DNA from: Paractinoplanes abujensis
Lineage (GTDB): Bacteria > Actinomycetota > Actinomycetes > Mycobacteriales > Micromonosporaceae
Reading direction: 5' to 3'
DNA: 64,000 nt
Assembly (NCBI RefSeq): GCF_014204895.1
Contig: NZ_JACHMF010000001.1
Span: 3,472,001 to 3,536,000, forward strand
Below, one piece after another: positions 23,635 to 32,912 of this stretch. Each line of letters begins with the position of its first letter. Within the stretch, counting starts at the first letter, position 1. The notes below the pieces were generated by a model, which was not told the origin of the DNA, did not search any database, and worked only from the letters and a program-made list of their open reading frames with translations. The translations under genes and the position numbers were made by a program.

Positions 23635-24561
23635 TCAGCCGACTTCGACGACCGCCTTGCCGTGCAGTGTTCCGGTGCGCAGCGCCTCGATGGCCTCGCC
23701 GGCTCGGGTCCAGGAACCGCGCCAGCTGATCGAGGGCCGCAGCGCGCCCCGGGTCAGCTGGTCGTTCAGCCACGCGAAGTCGGGTGGCAGCGGGGACCCG
23801 TCGAACTGGTGGAAGCTGACGATGCTGCGGTTGTTGCGCTGCGGATCGGCCATCAGGGCGGCGTACGGGAAGGTCTCGCCCCCGGTGGCCAGGTGCCCGA
23901 GCGAGACGAGGACACCGCAGTTCTCCAGCCGGTCGAACGCGCGCACGAGCAGCTCTCCGCCCACGGTGTCGATGACGGTGTGCACGGTGTCGTCGTAGTC
24001 GGCCGGGTCGGCCACCACGGCCTCGGCGCCCAGGTCGCGCAGCTCGTCCGCGAAGCGACGGGCCGACCTGGTCACCGCGACGGGCCGGGCACCGCCGATC
24101 CGGGCGAGCTGGATCGCGTACCGCCCGACGCCGCCGGTGGCCCCGGTGACCATGATCCGCCGGCCCAGTGTCGGGCCGGCTCGGCGCAGGGCGCGCAGGG
24201 CGCTGCCGGCCGCGACCGGCACGGTGCTGATCGCCGCCAGGTCGGCGCCGGGCGGGGCGGCGCCGAGCATGGCGGTGCTGACGGCCCGGTACTCGGCCCA
24301 TCCGCCGCCGTGTCCGAACGTGGTGACGGGGGTGCCGGCGGCGGGCCCGGAGCCGTCGGCGGCGGCCGCGACGACGTGCCCGGCGGCCTCCCAGCCGGGC
24401 ACGCTGCCGCTGGTCAGGCCGCTCGCGGTGGCCAGGTCGCCCGCGTTCAGGGCGAACGCCTCGACCTTGACCAGCGCCTCGCCGGGGCCGGGCGCCGGTT
24501 GCGGAGCCACGCCGAGGGTGAGACCGGAGGACGAGGTGTGATCAACGAGGAGAGCGCGCAT
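23635..24561 (-). CDS. MDR-type oxidoreductase (quinone reductase-like, zinc-free)
   Basis: The 308-residue protein has the medium-chain dehydrogenase layout. An N-terminal GroES-like half has ALVKVEAFALNAGDLATASG and PGWEAAGHVVA; the Rossmann half has MVTGATGGVGRYAIQLARIGGA. The structural-zinc cysteines are absent, as in NADPH:quinone reductases and enoyl reductases of this superfamily. The ATG at 24561 follows GCGGAG. It stands 36 bp downstream of the SnoaL-like gene on the same strand, so the two may form an operon controlled by the divergent MerR regulator. Confidence 0.85.
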   Translation of the reverse strand: MRALLVDHTSSSGLTLGVAPQPAPGPGEALVKVEAFALNAGDLATASGLTSGSVPGWEAAGHVVAAAADGSGPAAGTPVTTFGHGGGWAEYRAVSTAMLGAAPPGADLAAISTVPVAAGSALRALRRAGPTLGRRIMVTGATGGVGRYAIQLARIGGARPVAVTRSARRFADELRDLGAEAVVADPADYDDTVHTVIDTVGGELLVRAFDRLENCGVLVSLGHLATGGETFPYAALMADPQRNNRSIVSFHQFDGSPLPPDFAWLNDQLTRGALRPSISWRGSWTRAGEAIEALRTGTLHGKAVVEVG

Positions 24562-24597
24562 GATCTCCGCATTGCAAACCCTGTTCCCGGGACAGGG

Positions 24598-24936
24598 TCA
24601 AGGAGCGATCACCAGCTCGGCGATCAGGTCACCGGCGAGGGTGAACCGGTAGTTGAGGTCGACGACACCGCCGGGGAAGTTTCCCTCCAGGTGGTTGGTG
24701 GCGACCCAGTGCGCGTCGTCGATGCGCTGGGCGCCGATCAGTTCGGATGTGTACGTGTATTGCGCGCCGGCGTCGGCCAGGAAGCCGGCGATCTCGTCCG
24801 GGCCCCTGAAGGTCTTGCCCTCGTCGACCACGACGGCGTCCGGGGCGAAGGCGCGCAGGGCGGTCTCCGTGTCGCGGGCGGCGTGCGCGGTCAGGTAGTC
24901 GCGGATCGTGGCGGGAAGCTGGTTCGTCGTGGTCAT
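24598..24936 (-). CDS. SnoaL/NTF2-like protein
   Basis: The 112-residue protein fits the NTF2-like cone fold: an N-terminal helix (IRDYLTAHAARDTETALRAF), APDAVVVDEGKTFRGPDEIAGFL, and a C-terminal curved sheet (HWVATNHLEGNFPGGVVDLNYRF). Many members are small isomerases, cyclases or stress proteins; this one cannot be assigned. Divergent from the MerR regulator with an 80-bp intergenic region holding a strong inverted repeat. Confidence 0.8.
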   Translation of the reverse strand: MTTTNQLPATIRDYLTAHAARDTETALRAFAPDAVVVDEGKTFRGPDEIAGFLADAGAQYTYTSELIGAQRIDDAHWVATNHLEGNFPGGVVDLNYRFTLAGDLIAELVIAP

Positions 24937-24980
24937 GACCCGAGCGTGCGGCTTCCCCCGGCGTACGGGTCAAGCACGGG

Positions 24981-25001
24981 ACTCTCCCCCGGGGGGAGGG
25001 T
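24981..25001. promoter_or_regulatory. Candidate MerR operator
   Basis: ACTCTCCCCC-GGGGGGAGGGT is an inverted repeat centred in the intergenic region between the SnoaL-like and MerR genes. MerR-family activators bind such palindromes inside stretched promoter spacers. It is 14 bp upstream of the MerR start, which suggests autoregulation. Confidence 0.55.
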
Positions 25002-25014
25002 GCACACTGCAGGC

Positions 25015-25824
25015 ATGCTCGCGATCGGCGAATTCTCCCGGCTGACCCATCTGAGCGTGCGCACGCTGCGCCGCTATCACGAGGCCGGCCTGCTCGAACC
25101 CGCGACCGTGGACGACGCGACCGGCTACCGCTACTACAGCGCCGAGCAGATCCCCGTGGCACAGATCATCCACCGGCTGCGGGAGCTCGACGTGCCGCTG
25201 CCCGACGTGCACCGCATCCTGCGCTCGCCCGACCCGGGCACGCGGGGCGCGCTCGTGGCCACCCACCTGCAGCGGCTGGAGGCGGAGCTGGACCGCACCC
25301 GGGCCGCGGTGGCGTCGCTGCGCCGGCTGCTGCGGCCGGAGCCGGCCCCGCTCGGCGTCGACCTGCGCGCCGTGCCCGCCACCACGGTGGCCGCGATCGA
25401 GGACGACGTCGACCTCGACCACGTGATCGCCTGGTACGCGGGCGCCATGGCCGAGCTGGACGCGCTGGTCCGCGAGCCGACCGGTGCCCCGGGCGGGCTG
25501 TACGACAACGCGCTGTTCGAGCTGGGCCGCGGGCACGTGCTGGTCTACCGGCCGGCCGCGGAACCGCCGCGCGGCGGACGGGTGCGTCCGGTGACCCTGC
25601 CCGCCGCCGAACTGGCCACCACCGTGCACGCCGGGGACCACGACGACATCGAGGTCACGTACGGGGAACTCGGATCCTGGGTGGTCGCCAACGCGCTCGC
25701 CGTGGCCGGGCCGGTGCGCGAGCACTATCTGGTCGGCCCGCGTGACACCGATGACCGGGCGGCCTGGCGTACGGAGATCGGCTGGCCGGTCTTCCGCGTC
25801 GGCCGCACTACCATGGGCGGGTGA
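25015..25824 (+). CDS. MerR-family transcriptional regulator with GyrI-like effector domain
   Basis: The 269-residue protein starts MLAIGEFSRLTHLSVRTLRRYHE, a MerR winged helix-turn-helix, with GYRYYSAEQ in the wing. A coiled coil follows (LQRLEAELDRTRAAVASLRRLL), then a C-terminal effector domain of the GyrI/BmrR type. It should sense a small ligand and control the divergent SnoaL-like and oxidoreductase genes and itself. The phosphoesterase gene starts inside its stop (GTGA overlap). Confidence 0.9.
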   Translation: MLAIGEFSRLTHLSVRTLRRYHEAGLLEPATVDDATGYRYYSAEQIPVAQIIHRLRELDVPLPDVHRILRSPDPGTRGALVATHLQRLEAELDRTRAAVASLRRLLRPEPAPLGVDLRAVPATTVAAIEDDVDLDHVIAWYAGAMAELDALVREPTGAPGGLYDNALFELGRGHVLVYRPAAEPPRGGRVRPVTLPAAELATTVHAGDHDDIEVTYGELGSWVVANALAVAGPVREHYLVGPRDTDDRAAWRTEIGWPVFRVGRTTMGG

Positions 25825-26654
25825 GTGCCACCCTGTACGCGGTCAGCGACCTGCACGTGGCCTATCCGGAGAACAGGCCGCTGACCGATCGGCTCCGGCC
25901 TGCCTCCGACGACGACTGGCTCATCGTCGCCGGGGACGTGGCGGAGATCTTCGACGAGGTCACGGACACGTTGGAGGCGCTCAGCAAGCGGTTCGCCAAG
26001 GTGATCTGGGCGCCCGGCAACCACGAACTGTGGACCCATCCGCAGGACCCGGTGAAACTGCGCGGCGAGCAGCGCTACCAGGCCCTGGTGGCGGCGTGCC
26101 GCTCGATCGGGGTGGTGACACCCGAGGACCCGTACGAGGTCTGGCAGGGCGCGGTGACCGTGGCGCCCCTCTTCCTGCTGTACGACTACACGTGGCGCGC
26201 GCCCGGCACCGCCACCAAGGCCGCGTCGCTGGCGTACGCCGAGCGCACCGGCATCGTGTGCACCGACGAGATGCTGCTGCACCCCGACCCGTATCCGTCG
26301 CGCGAGGCCTGGTGCGACGCCCGGATCGCGTACACCGAGAAGCGGCTGACCGACGCCGGTCCCGAGCGCCCCATGGTGCTGGCGAGCCACTGGCCGCTGC
26401 ACCGGCACCCGACCGAGATCCTGCGCTACCCCGAGTTCGCCCAGTGGTGCGGCACCGAGCGCACGGCCGACTGGCACGTCCGGTTCCGGGCCGCGGCGGC
26501 GGTCTACGGGCATCTGCACATCCGCCGCACGACGCAGCGCGACGGCGTGCGGTTCGAGGAGGTGTCGCTGGGTTATCCGCGCGAGTGGAAGGCCCGCTTC
26601 GGCGCCGAGCCGCCGCTGCTGCGGCCGATCCTGCCGCCCACCCCTACCGGGTAG
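25821..26654 (+). CDS. Metallophosphoesterase
   Basis: The 277-residue protein has the calcineurin-like metal site: SDLH at residues 9-12, GDVAE near 38, GNHELW near 65, SHWPLH and YGHLHIRR towards the C-terminus. It hydrolyses a phosphomonoester or diester; the substrate is unknown. The GTG at 25821 overlaps the MerR stop by 4 bp. In other actinomycetes homologues lie next to phosphopantetheinyl transferase genes; here that gene is 13 kb away, so I draw no functional link. Confidence 0.85.
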   Translation: MSATLYAVSDLHVAYPENRPLTDRLRPASDDDWLIVAGDVAEIFDEVTDTLEALSKRFAKVIWAPGNHELWTHPQDPVKLRGEQRYQALVAACRSIGVVTPEDPYEVWQGAVTVAPLFLLYDYTWRAPGTATKAASLAYAERTGIVCTDEMLLHPDPYPSREAWCDARIAYTEKRLTDAGPERPMVLASHWPLHRHPTEILRYPEFAQWCGTERTADWHVRFRAAAAVYGHLHIRRTTQRDGVRFEEVSLGYPREWKARFGAEPPLLRPILPPTPTG

Positions 26655-26733
26655 TGCCATTCAGGGGTCCAACCGGGACACCCGTTCACGGTAGAAACAG
26701 GACGAGAGTCGCTCGACAGCGAGGAGTCGTCCG

Positions 26734-29700
26734 GTGTTCAAGCGTGTAGCCATCGTGAACCGCGGGGAGGCCGCCATGCGGCTGATCCACGCCGTCCGCG
26801 ACCTGTCGGCGGAAACCGGAACGCGGATCGAGACGGTCGCGCTGTTCACCGACGAGGACCGCACGGCGACGTTCGTGCGCGAAGCCGACGTCACTTATCC
26901 CCTGGGCCCGGCGGCCGCCCGACCGTATCTCGACTACGAGCGGCTCCAGCGGGCGCTGGTCGACACCGGGGCCGACGCGGCCTGGGTGGGCTGGGGGTTC
27001 GTGGCCGAGCACCCGGAGTTCGCCGAGGCCTGCGAGCAGGTCGGGGTCACGTTCGTCGGCCCCGGCGCGGAGGCGATGCGCCGGCTGGGCGACAAGATCG
27101 GCTCGAAGCTGATCGCCGAGGAGGTCGGGGTCCCGGTCGCGCCGTGGTCCCGCGGTGAGGTGGCGACGCTGGCCGAGGCGCTGCGGGCGGGCGACGAGAT
27201 CGGTTACCCGCTGATGCTCAAGGCCACCGCGGGCGGCGGCGGTCGGGGCATCCGCCGGGTCGACAACGCGGCCGACCTGACCGAGGCGTACGAGCGGACC
27301 AGCCAGGAGGCGCTGCGCGCGTTCGGCTCCGGCGTGGTCTTCCTGGAGCGGCTGGTCACCGGCGCGCGGCACGTCGAGGTGCAGGTCATCGCGGACGGGC
27401 AGGGCACCGCGTGGGCGCTGGGCGTGCGCGACTGCTCGGTGCAGCGGCGCAACCAGAAGGTGATCGAGGAGTCCGCCTCGCCGGTCATGGCCCCGGCGCA
27501 GGCCGCCGAGCTGAAGGCGTCCGCCGTACGGCTGGCCCTGGCCGTCGGTTATCGCGGCGCGGGGACCGTGGAGTTCCTCTACCACCCGGGCGACAAGCTG
27601 TTCGCGTTCCTCGAAGTCAACACCCGGCTGCAGGTCGAGCACCCGATCACCGAGATCACCACGGGCACCGACCTGGTCAAGCTCCAGTTGCACGTGGCCG
27701 CGGGGGGCCGGCTGACCGGGGAGCCCCCGGTCGAGAACGGCCACGCGGTCGAGGCCCGTCTCAACGCGGAGGACCCGGACCGTGACTTCGCGCCCTCGCC
27801 GGGCCGGATCAGCCGGCTGCTGCTGCCGGCCGGGCCCGGCATCCGGGTCGACACGGGGGTCAGCGAGGGCGACAGCATCCCGGCCGCGTTCGACTCGATG
27901 ATCGCGAAGATCATCGCGTACGGCCGGGACCGCGAGGAGGCGCTGGGCCGGTTGCGCCGGGCCATGCGGGAGACCACCGTGATCATCGACGGGGGCGCCA
28001 CCAACAAGAGCTTCGTGCTCGACCTGCTCGACCAGCCCGAGGTGATCGACGGCAGCGCTGACACCGGCTGGATCGACCGGGTGCGGGCCGAGGGCCGCCT
28101 GGTCGGTCACCGGCACTCGGCGGTCGCGCTGGCCGCCGCGGCCATCGAGGCCGCCCGCGACGCCGAGGCGGTGAGCGTGCAGCGGCTGCTCAGCACGGCG
28201 CACGGCGGCCGCCCGCAGGTGCAGCACGACACCGGCCGCCCGCTCGACCTCAAGCTGCGCGGCGTCGGCTATCGCGTCCAGGTGGCCCGGGTCGGCCCGA
28301 ACCGGTTCCGGGTCGGCGTCTCGGCCGGCGGCGACGTGCACCACGCCGACGTCGAGCTCGAACGCTTCGACGCCCACAGCGGCCACATCACCGTCAACGG
28401 GCAGCGGTTCCGGCTGGTCACCGCGACGCACGGCCACATCCACCTGGTCGAGGTGGACGGCGTCACCCACCGGATCAGCCTCGACGAGGGCGGCGTGGTC
28501 CGCTCCCCCGCCCCCGCGCTGGTCGTGGCGACCCCGGTGGCCGCGGGCGACGAGGTCGAGGCGGGCGCGCCCGTGCTCGTGCTGGAGAGCATGAAGATGG
28601 AGAACGTGATCCGAGCGCCGTTCCGGGCCCGGATCCGCGAATGCGGAGTCTCCGTGGGCAGCCAGGTCGAGACCGGCGCGGCGCTGCTGCGGCTGGAACC
28701 GCTCACCGGCGGCGCCGCCGAGCAGGACACGGCGGCCGGGACCGTCACGATCGACCTGCCCGCCGGGCGGCCGCTCGAGCCCGACCGGCGCAGCCTGCTG
28801 CTCGGTTACGACGAGGACCCGTTCGGCCCCGCGGCGCCGGCCCCGCGCGCCGACGTCACCGAGGGCGAGATCGAGCTGCTCACCGTCTTCGCCGACCTGC
28901 AGGAGCTGGGCCGCAACAAGCCCGCGGGCGACCTGACGGCCGAGCCGGGCACCGCGGTGCACAGCCCCCGCGAGTACTTCCACAGCTACCTGCGCAGCCT
29001 CGACGCCGAACGGGCGGGGCTGCCCGAGGCGTTCCAGGCCCGGCTGCGCAAGGCGCTCGGCCACTACGGCGTGGACGGTCTGGACCGGACGCCGGAGCTG
29101 GAGACCGCCGTGTTCCGGATCTTCTTGGCCCAGCGCCGCACCGCGGCCCACGTCGCCGTGGTCAGCGACGTGCTGCGGCAGTGGCTGAGCGGGCCGGCGC
29201 CGCGCGAACCGCTGGCCGATCGGGCCGGCCTCGTGCTCGAACACCTGGTGGAGGCGACCCAGGTGCGCTTCCCGGCGGTGGCCGACCTGGCCCGCGGCGT
29301 CGTGTTCCGCTGGTTCGCCCAGCCGCTGCTGCGCCGCCGCCGGGCCGCGGTGTACGCCGCGACCCGGGCCCACCTGCGCCACCTCGACCGGACGCCGGAC
29401 GCCGCCGACCGCGCCGAGCGGATCCAGGCCATGGTCGCCGTCTCCGAGCCCCTCGTGCGGCTCATGGGGCAGCGGATCGGCCGGCCCGGCCGCGACCACG
29501 CGCCACTGCTCGAGGTGCTCACCCGCCGGTACTACAGCAACCGCCGCCTGGCCGACGTCCGGGTCGAGGAGGTCGCCGGGCACCGGTTCGTCACCGCCAC
29601 GCACGACGGCACCCGGGTGCTGGCCGGCGCGGCCGGCCTCGACACGCTGCCCGAGGTCGTCGCCGCGGCCGTCAAGCTGGGCGCCGAGGTCGCCGACTTC

Positions 29701-32088
29701 TATGTCGCCTGGCCCGCGCAGCCGGATCCCGACGTGATGGCGGACTGGCTGGGCGCGCTGGCCTCCGCCGGGTTCGACCGGGTCACGTTCACCGTCGCCG
29801 GCACCAGCGGCGCGATGCACCACCACTTCACCTTCCGCGCGGGCCGGGAGTTCCGGGTCCTGCGCGGCCTGCACCCGCAGATCGCCCAGCGCCTGCAGCT
29901 CGACCGCCTGCGCGAGTTCGACCTGACCCGGCTGCCGACCGCCGACGAGGAGGTCTACCTGTTCCGGGCGGTCGCCCGCAGCAACCCGGCCGACGAGCGG
30001 CTGATCGCGCTGGGCCAGGTGCGCGACCTCACGCCGCTGCGCGACGCCGACGGCCGCCTGGTGGCACTGCCGGCGCTGGAGAACATCACCGCCACCGCGC
30101 TCGACGCGATCCGCAACGTGCAGGCGCAGCGGCCGCAGAACCAGCGGTACGGCACCAACCGGATCATGATCTACGTCTGGCCGCCGGCCGGGGAGCCGGC
30201 CCCGGCCGAGCTGGACGGTCTGGTGCAGCGCATCCTGCCCACGACCGCGGGCGCCGGGCTGGAGGAGGTGCAGTTCCTGACCCGCCGGCGCACCGGGGCG
30301 GGCCGGCTGGAAGAGATCGCGCTGCGGATCCACCTGGCGGGCGGGCCGGACGCCCGGCTCGAGGTCGGTGAGCCGTCCACCGCGCCGGTCGAGCCCTTGG
30401 ACGCGTACGGGTTGAAGGTCCTGCGGGCCCGGAGCCGCAACACTGTGTATCCCTACGAGCTGGCCGGTCTGCTCGGCACGTTCACCGAGCACGACCTCGG
30501 GCCGGACGGCGAGCTGGCGCCGGTGGACCGCCCGCGGGGCCGCAACACCGCGGCGATCGTGGCCGGCCTCGTGACCACGGCGACCGAGCGTTATCCGGAG
30601 GGCATGACCCGCGTCGTGCTGCTGGGCGACCCGACCAAGGCGCTGGGCGCACTGGCCGAACCGGAGTGCGCCCGGATCATCGCGGCGCTCGACCTGGCCC
30701 GGCGGCTGGGCGTGCCGCTGGAGTGGTACTCGTTGTCGGCCGGCGCGAAGATCTCGATGGACTCCGGCACCGAGAACATGGACTGGATCGCGGCCGCGCT
30801 CAAGCGGATCGTCGAGTTCACCCAGGCCGGCGGTGAGATCAACATCGTGGTGGCAGGCATCAACGTGGGCGCCCAGCCGTACTGGAACGCCGAGGCCACG
30901 ATGCTCATGCACACCAAGGGCATCCTGGTCATGACGCCCGACTCGGCGATGGTGCTGACCGGCAAGCAGTCGCTCGACTTCTCCGGCAGCGTGTCGGCCG
31001 AGGACAACTACGGTATCGGCGGCTACGACCGGATCATGGGTCCGAACGGGCAGGCGCAGTACTGGGCGCCCACCCTGACCGCCGCGCGCGACGTGCTGAT
31101 GGCGCACTACGACCACACGTACGTGCTGCCGGGCGAGACCACCCCGCGCCGGGCCGCCACGGCCGACCCGACCGGCCGTGACCTGAGCGGCTACCCGCAC
31201 ATCGTGGCGGGCAGCGACTTCACCACGGTGGGGCAGATCTTCTCCGCCGAGCACAATCCCGACCGCAAGAAGCCCTTCGACATCCGGACGGTGATGCGCG
31301 CGCTGTCCGACCAGGACCACCCCGTGCTGGAGCGGTGGGCCGGCATGGCCGACGCCGACACCGCCGTGGTGCAGGACGTGCACCTGGGCGGCTATCCGGT
31401 GTGCCTGCTCGGTATCGAGTCGAGGTCGGTGCCGCGGCGCGGGTTCCCGCCCACCGACGGCCCCGACACGTACACGGCGGGCACGCTGTTCCCGCGGTCG
31501 TCGAAGAAGGCGGCCCGCGCCATCAACGCGGCGTCGGGCAACCGGCCGCTGGTCGTGCTGGCCAACCTGTCGGGCTTCGACGGCTCACCCGAATCGATGC
31601 GCAAGCTGCAGCTGGAGTACGGCGCGGAGATCGGCCGGGCAATCGTCAACTTCCGCGGCCCGATCGTCTTCACGGTGATCTCCCGCTACCACGGCGGCGC
31701 GTTCGTGGTCTTCTCCAAGGCGCTCAACCCGAACATGACCGTGCTCGCCCTGGAGGGTTCGTTCGCCTCCGTGCTGGGGGGCGCCCCGGCCGCCGCCGTC
31801 GTGTTCTCCGGCGAGGTGAACAAACGCACCGCCACCGATCCGCGGGTGACCGGGCTGCAGGCCCGAGTCGCCGCGACCGCCGGCGCCGAGCGGGCCGCCC
31901 TCAACGCCCGGCTGGCCGAGGTGCGGGCCGAGGTGCGGGCGCAGAAGCTGGGCGAGGTGGCGGCCGAGTTCGACCGCGTGCACAGCATCCACCGCGCCGT
32001 CGAGGTCGGCTCCGTCGACGCCATCGTCGGCGTGGCCGACCTGCGACCGCGCATCATCGAGGCGATCGAGCACGGCCGGAAAGGCTGA
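26734..32088 (+). CDS. Single-chain biotin-dependent acyl-CoA (acetyl-CoA) carboxylase
   Basis: This 1784-residue protein fuses all carboxylase parts. Biotin carboxylase covers about residues 1-450 (NRGEAAMRLIHA, an ATP-grasp loop KATAGGGGRGIRR, ECAR-like EVNTRLQVEHPITE). The biotin carrier domain has the biotinylated K621 in ESMKMENV. A long central region of about 450 residues follows, then a eukaryote-like carboxyltransferase from about 1220 (AGLLGTF, GAKISMDSGTENMDWIAAAL) to 1780 (NLSGFDGSPESMRKLQLEYG, SRYHGGAFVVFSK). It makes malonyl-CoA or a similar extender. Actinobacteria normally use separate AccA/AccD chains, so the fusion is notable. The GTG at 26734 has GAGGAG upstream. It may supply the all-malonyl PKS nearby. 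Confidence 0.9.
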   Translation: MFKRVAIVNRGEAAMRLIHAVRDLSAETGTRIETVALFTDEDRTATFVREADVTYPLGPAAARPYLDYERLQRALVDTGADAAWVGWGFVAEHPEFAEACEQVGVTFVGPGAEAMRRLGDKIGSKLIAEEVGVPVAPWSRGEVATLAEALRAGDEIGYPLMLKATAGGGGRGIRRVDNAADLTEAYERTSQEALRAFGSGVVFLERLVTGARHVEVQVIADGQGTAWALGVRDCSVQRRNQKVIEESASPVMAPAQAAELKASAVRLALAVGYRGAGTVEFLYHPGDKLFAFLEVNTRLQVEHPITEITTGTDLVKLQLHVAAGGRLTGEPPVENGHAVEARLNAEDPDRDFAPSPGRISRLLLPAGPGIRVDTGVSEGDSIPAAFDSMIAKIIAYGRDREEALGRLRRAMRETTVIIDGGATNKSFVLDLLDQPEVIDGSADTGWIDRVRAEGRLVGHRHSAVALAAAAIEAARDAEAVSVQRLLSTAHGGRPQVQHDTGRPLDLKLRGVGYRVQVARVGPNRFRVGVSAGGDVHHADVELERFDAHSGHITVNGQRFRLVTATHGHIHLVEVDGVTHRISLDEGGVVRSPAPALVVATPVAAGDEVEAGAPVLVLESMKMENVIRAPFRARIRECGVSVGSQVETGAALLRLEPLTGGAAEQDTAAGTVTIDLPAGRPLEPDRRSLLLGYDEDPFGPAAPAPRADVTEGEIELLTVFADLQELGRNKPAGDLTAEPGTAVHSPREYFHSYLRSLDAERAGLPEAFQARLRKALGHYGVDGLDRTPELETAVFRIFLAQRRTAAHVAVVSDVLRQWLSGPAPREPLADRAGLVLEHLVEATQVRFPAVADLARGVVFRWFAQPLLRRRRAAVYAATRAHLRHLDRTPDAADRAERIQAMVAVSEPLVRLMGQRIGRPGRDHAPLLEVLTRRYYSNRRLADVRVEEVAGHRFVTATHDGTRVLAGAAGLDTLPEVVAAAVKLGAEVADFYVAWPAQPDPDVMADWLGALASAGFDRVTFTVAGTSGAMHHHFTFRAGREFRVLRGLHPQIAQRLQLDRLREFDLTRLPTADEEVYLFRAVARSNPADERLIALGQVRDLTPLRDADGRLVALPALENITATALDAIRNVQAQRPQNQRYGTNRIMIYVWPPAGEPAPAELDGLVQRILPTTAGAGLEEVQFLTRRRTGAGRLEEIALRIHLAGGPDARLEVGEPSTAPVEPLDAYGLKVLRARSRNTVYPYELAGLLGTFTEHDLGPDGELAPVDRPRGRNTAAIVAGLVTTATERYPEGMTRVVLLGDPTKALGALAEPECARIIAALDLARRLGVPLEWYSLSAGAKISMDSGTENMDWIAAALKRIVEFTQAGGEINIVVAGINVGAQPYWNAEATMLMHTKGILVMTPDSAMVLTGKQSLDFSGSVSAEDNYGIGGYDRIMGPNGQAQYWAPTLTAARDVLMAHYDHTYVLPGETTPRRAATADPTGRDLSGYPHIVAGSDFTTVGQIFSAEHNPDRKKPFDIRTVMRALSDQDHPVLERWAGMADADTAVVQDVHLGGYPVCLLGIESRSVPRRGFPPTDGPDTYTAGTLFPRSSKKAARAINAASGNRPLVVLANLSGFDGSPESMRKLQLEYGAEIGRAIVNFRGPIVFTVISRYHGGAFVVFSKALNPNMTVLALEGSFASVLGGAPAAAVVFSGEVNKRTATDPRVTGLQARVAATAGAERAALNARLAEVRAEVRAQKLGEVAAEFDRVHSIHRAVEVGSVDAIVGVADLRPRIIEAIEHGRKG

Positions 32089-32758
32089 ACCGCACCCGGC
32101 CGCCCGCGCTGAGCGGAAGGAACATCCGCAGCACGGGCGAGCCGGTCAGCGGGCGCGGGTCGTCGGCGCTGCCGGCGATCAACGTGGCCAAGTCGTCGTG
32201 GGTGAGCCGGGTGGTGACCGTCCGGCCGCTGCGGGCCCGGGCCGGCAGCACCACGGCGACCGCCTCGCCCGGCGGCATCGGGGCGTAGGGCGGCTCGGTG
32301 GGTGCGGCCACCACCTCGACCATCGGCACGACCGGCAGATCCGAGCCGGGCCGCAGACCCGGCCCGGCCACGACCGCGCGCGCCACTATTCCGCCCGCGC
32401 CGGGGCGAGCCGGGTCCACCGGCAGATACGCGGCGCCGGTCAGCCACACCCCGAGGATCGCCGCCACCAGCCCGGTGCCGGGTTCGGCGGCCACACCGAC
32501 CACGTCGCCCGGCTCCACACCGGCCTCGGTCAGGTCGCGCCGGGTGCGGGCGGCGGCGTGCCAGACCTCGGCGTAGGTCGCGTGATAGCCCGCGTCGTCC
32601 ACGGCGATCAGGCCTCCGGTGGTGGCCGCGGAGCGGGCCACCGCGCGCAGCACCGGTTCGGGCCGGGTCCGGGCCGGAGCGGGCCGCCGGGTGATCAGGG
32701 CGGTGGTGCGGTGTCGTAGGGCCGGCGCCTGGTACGCCGGGACGGTCATCGTGGTCAT
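32054..32758 (-). CDS. Truncated, degenerate AMP-binding (adenylation-domain) protein
   Basis: The 234-residue protein aligns with the N-terminal third of acyl-adenylating enzymes: YHATYAEVWHAAARTRRDL, VAAEPGTGLVAAILGVWLTG and GAAYLPVDPARP (core A1-A2). The glycine-rich ATP loop that should follow is degenerate (VLPARARSGRTVTTRLTHDDL), and all of the later motifs and the C-terminal lid are absent. It cannot adenylate by itself. The last 35 bp overlap the end of the carboxylase gene. It may be a decayed gene or a small partner protein. The ATG at 32758 is chosen because the preceding 33 codons show no homology. Confidence 0.55.
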   Translation of the reverse strand: MTTMTVPAYQAPALRHRTTALITRRPAPARTRPEPVLRAVARSAATTGGLIAVDDAGYHATYAEVWHAAARTRRDLTEAGVEPGDVVGVAAEPGTGLVAAILGVWLTGAAYLPVDPARPGAGGIVARAVVAGPGLRPGSDLPVVPMVEVVAAPTEPPYAPMPPGEAVAVVLPARARSGRTVTTRLTHDDLATLIAGSADDPRPLTGSPVLRMFLPLSAGGRVRFSLSGRARSPR

Positions 32759-32861
32759 CGAAGTCACCTGGTCCTCGGTCGGGAGTGGGCTTTGCCTGGG
32801 GTTGTCTTCGACGGTAAGGACCGTCCGCCGGGCGCGGGAACCCCTGGTCACGGACACGAGG

Positions 32862-32897
32862 GCACCCCCTACGGCAGGGTCCGGCCGTAGGGGGTGC
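32862..32897 (-). terminator. Terminator after leuA
   Basis: A perfect 14-bp stem GCACCCCCTACGGC / GCCGTAGGGGGTGC encloses an 8-nt loop, 16 bp past the leuA stop. It separates leuA from the adenylation-domain fragment gene. Confidence 0.85.
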
Positions 32898-32912
32898 GGG
32901 TGTGCGGGCTGG

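Noticed and set aside
26686..31383. Minus-strand open frame of 1565 codons opposite the carboxylase
   Set aside because: A GC-rich antisense shadow; low-complexity Arg/Gly/Val-rich translation, while the plus strand shows clear carboxylase motifs.
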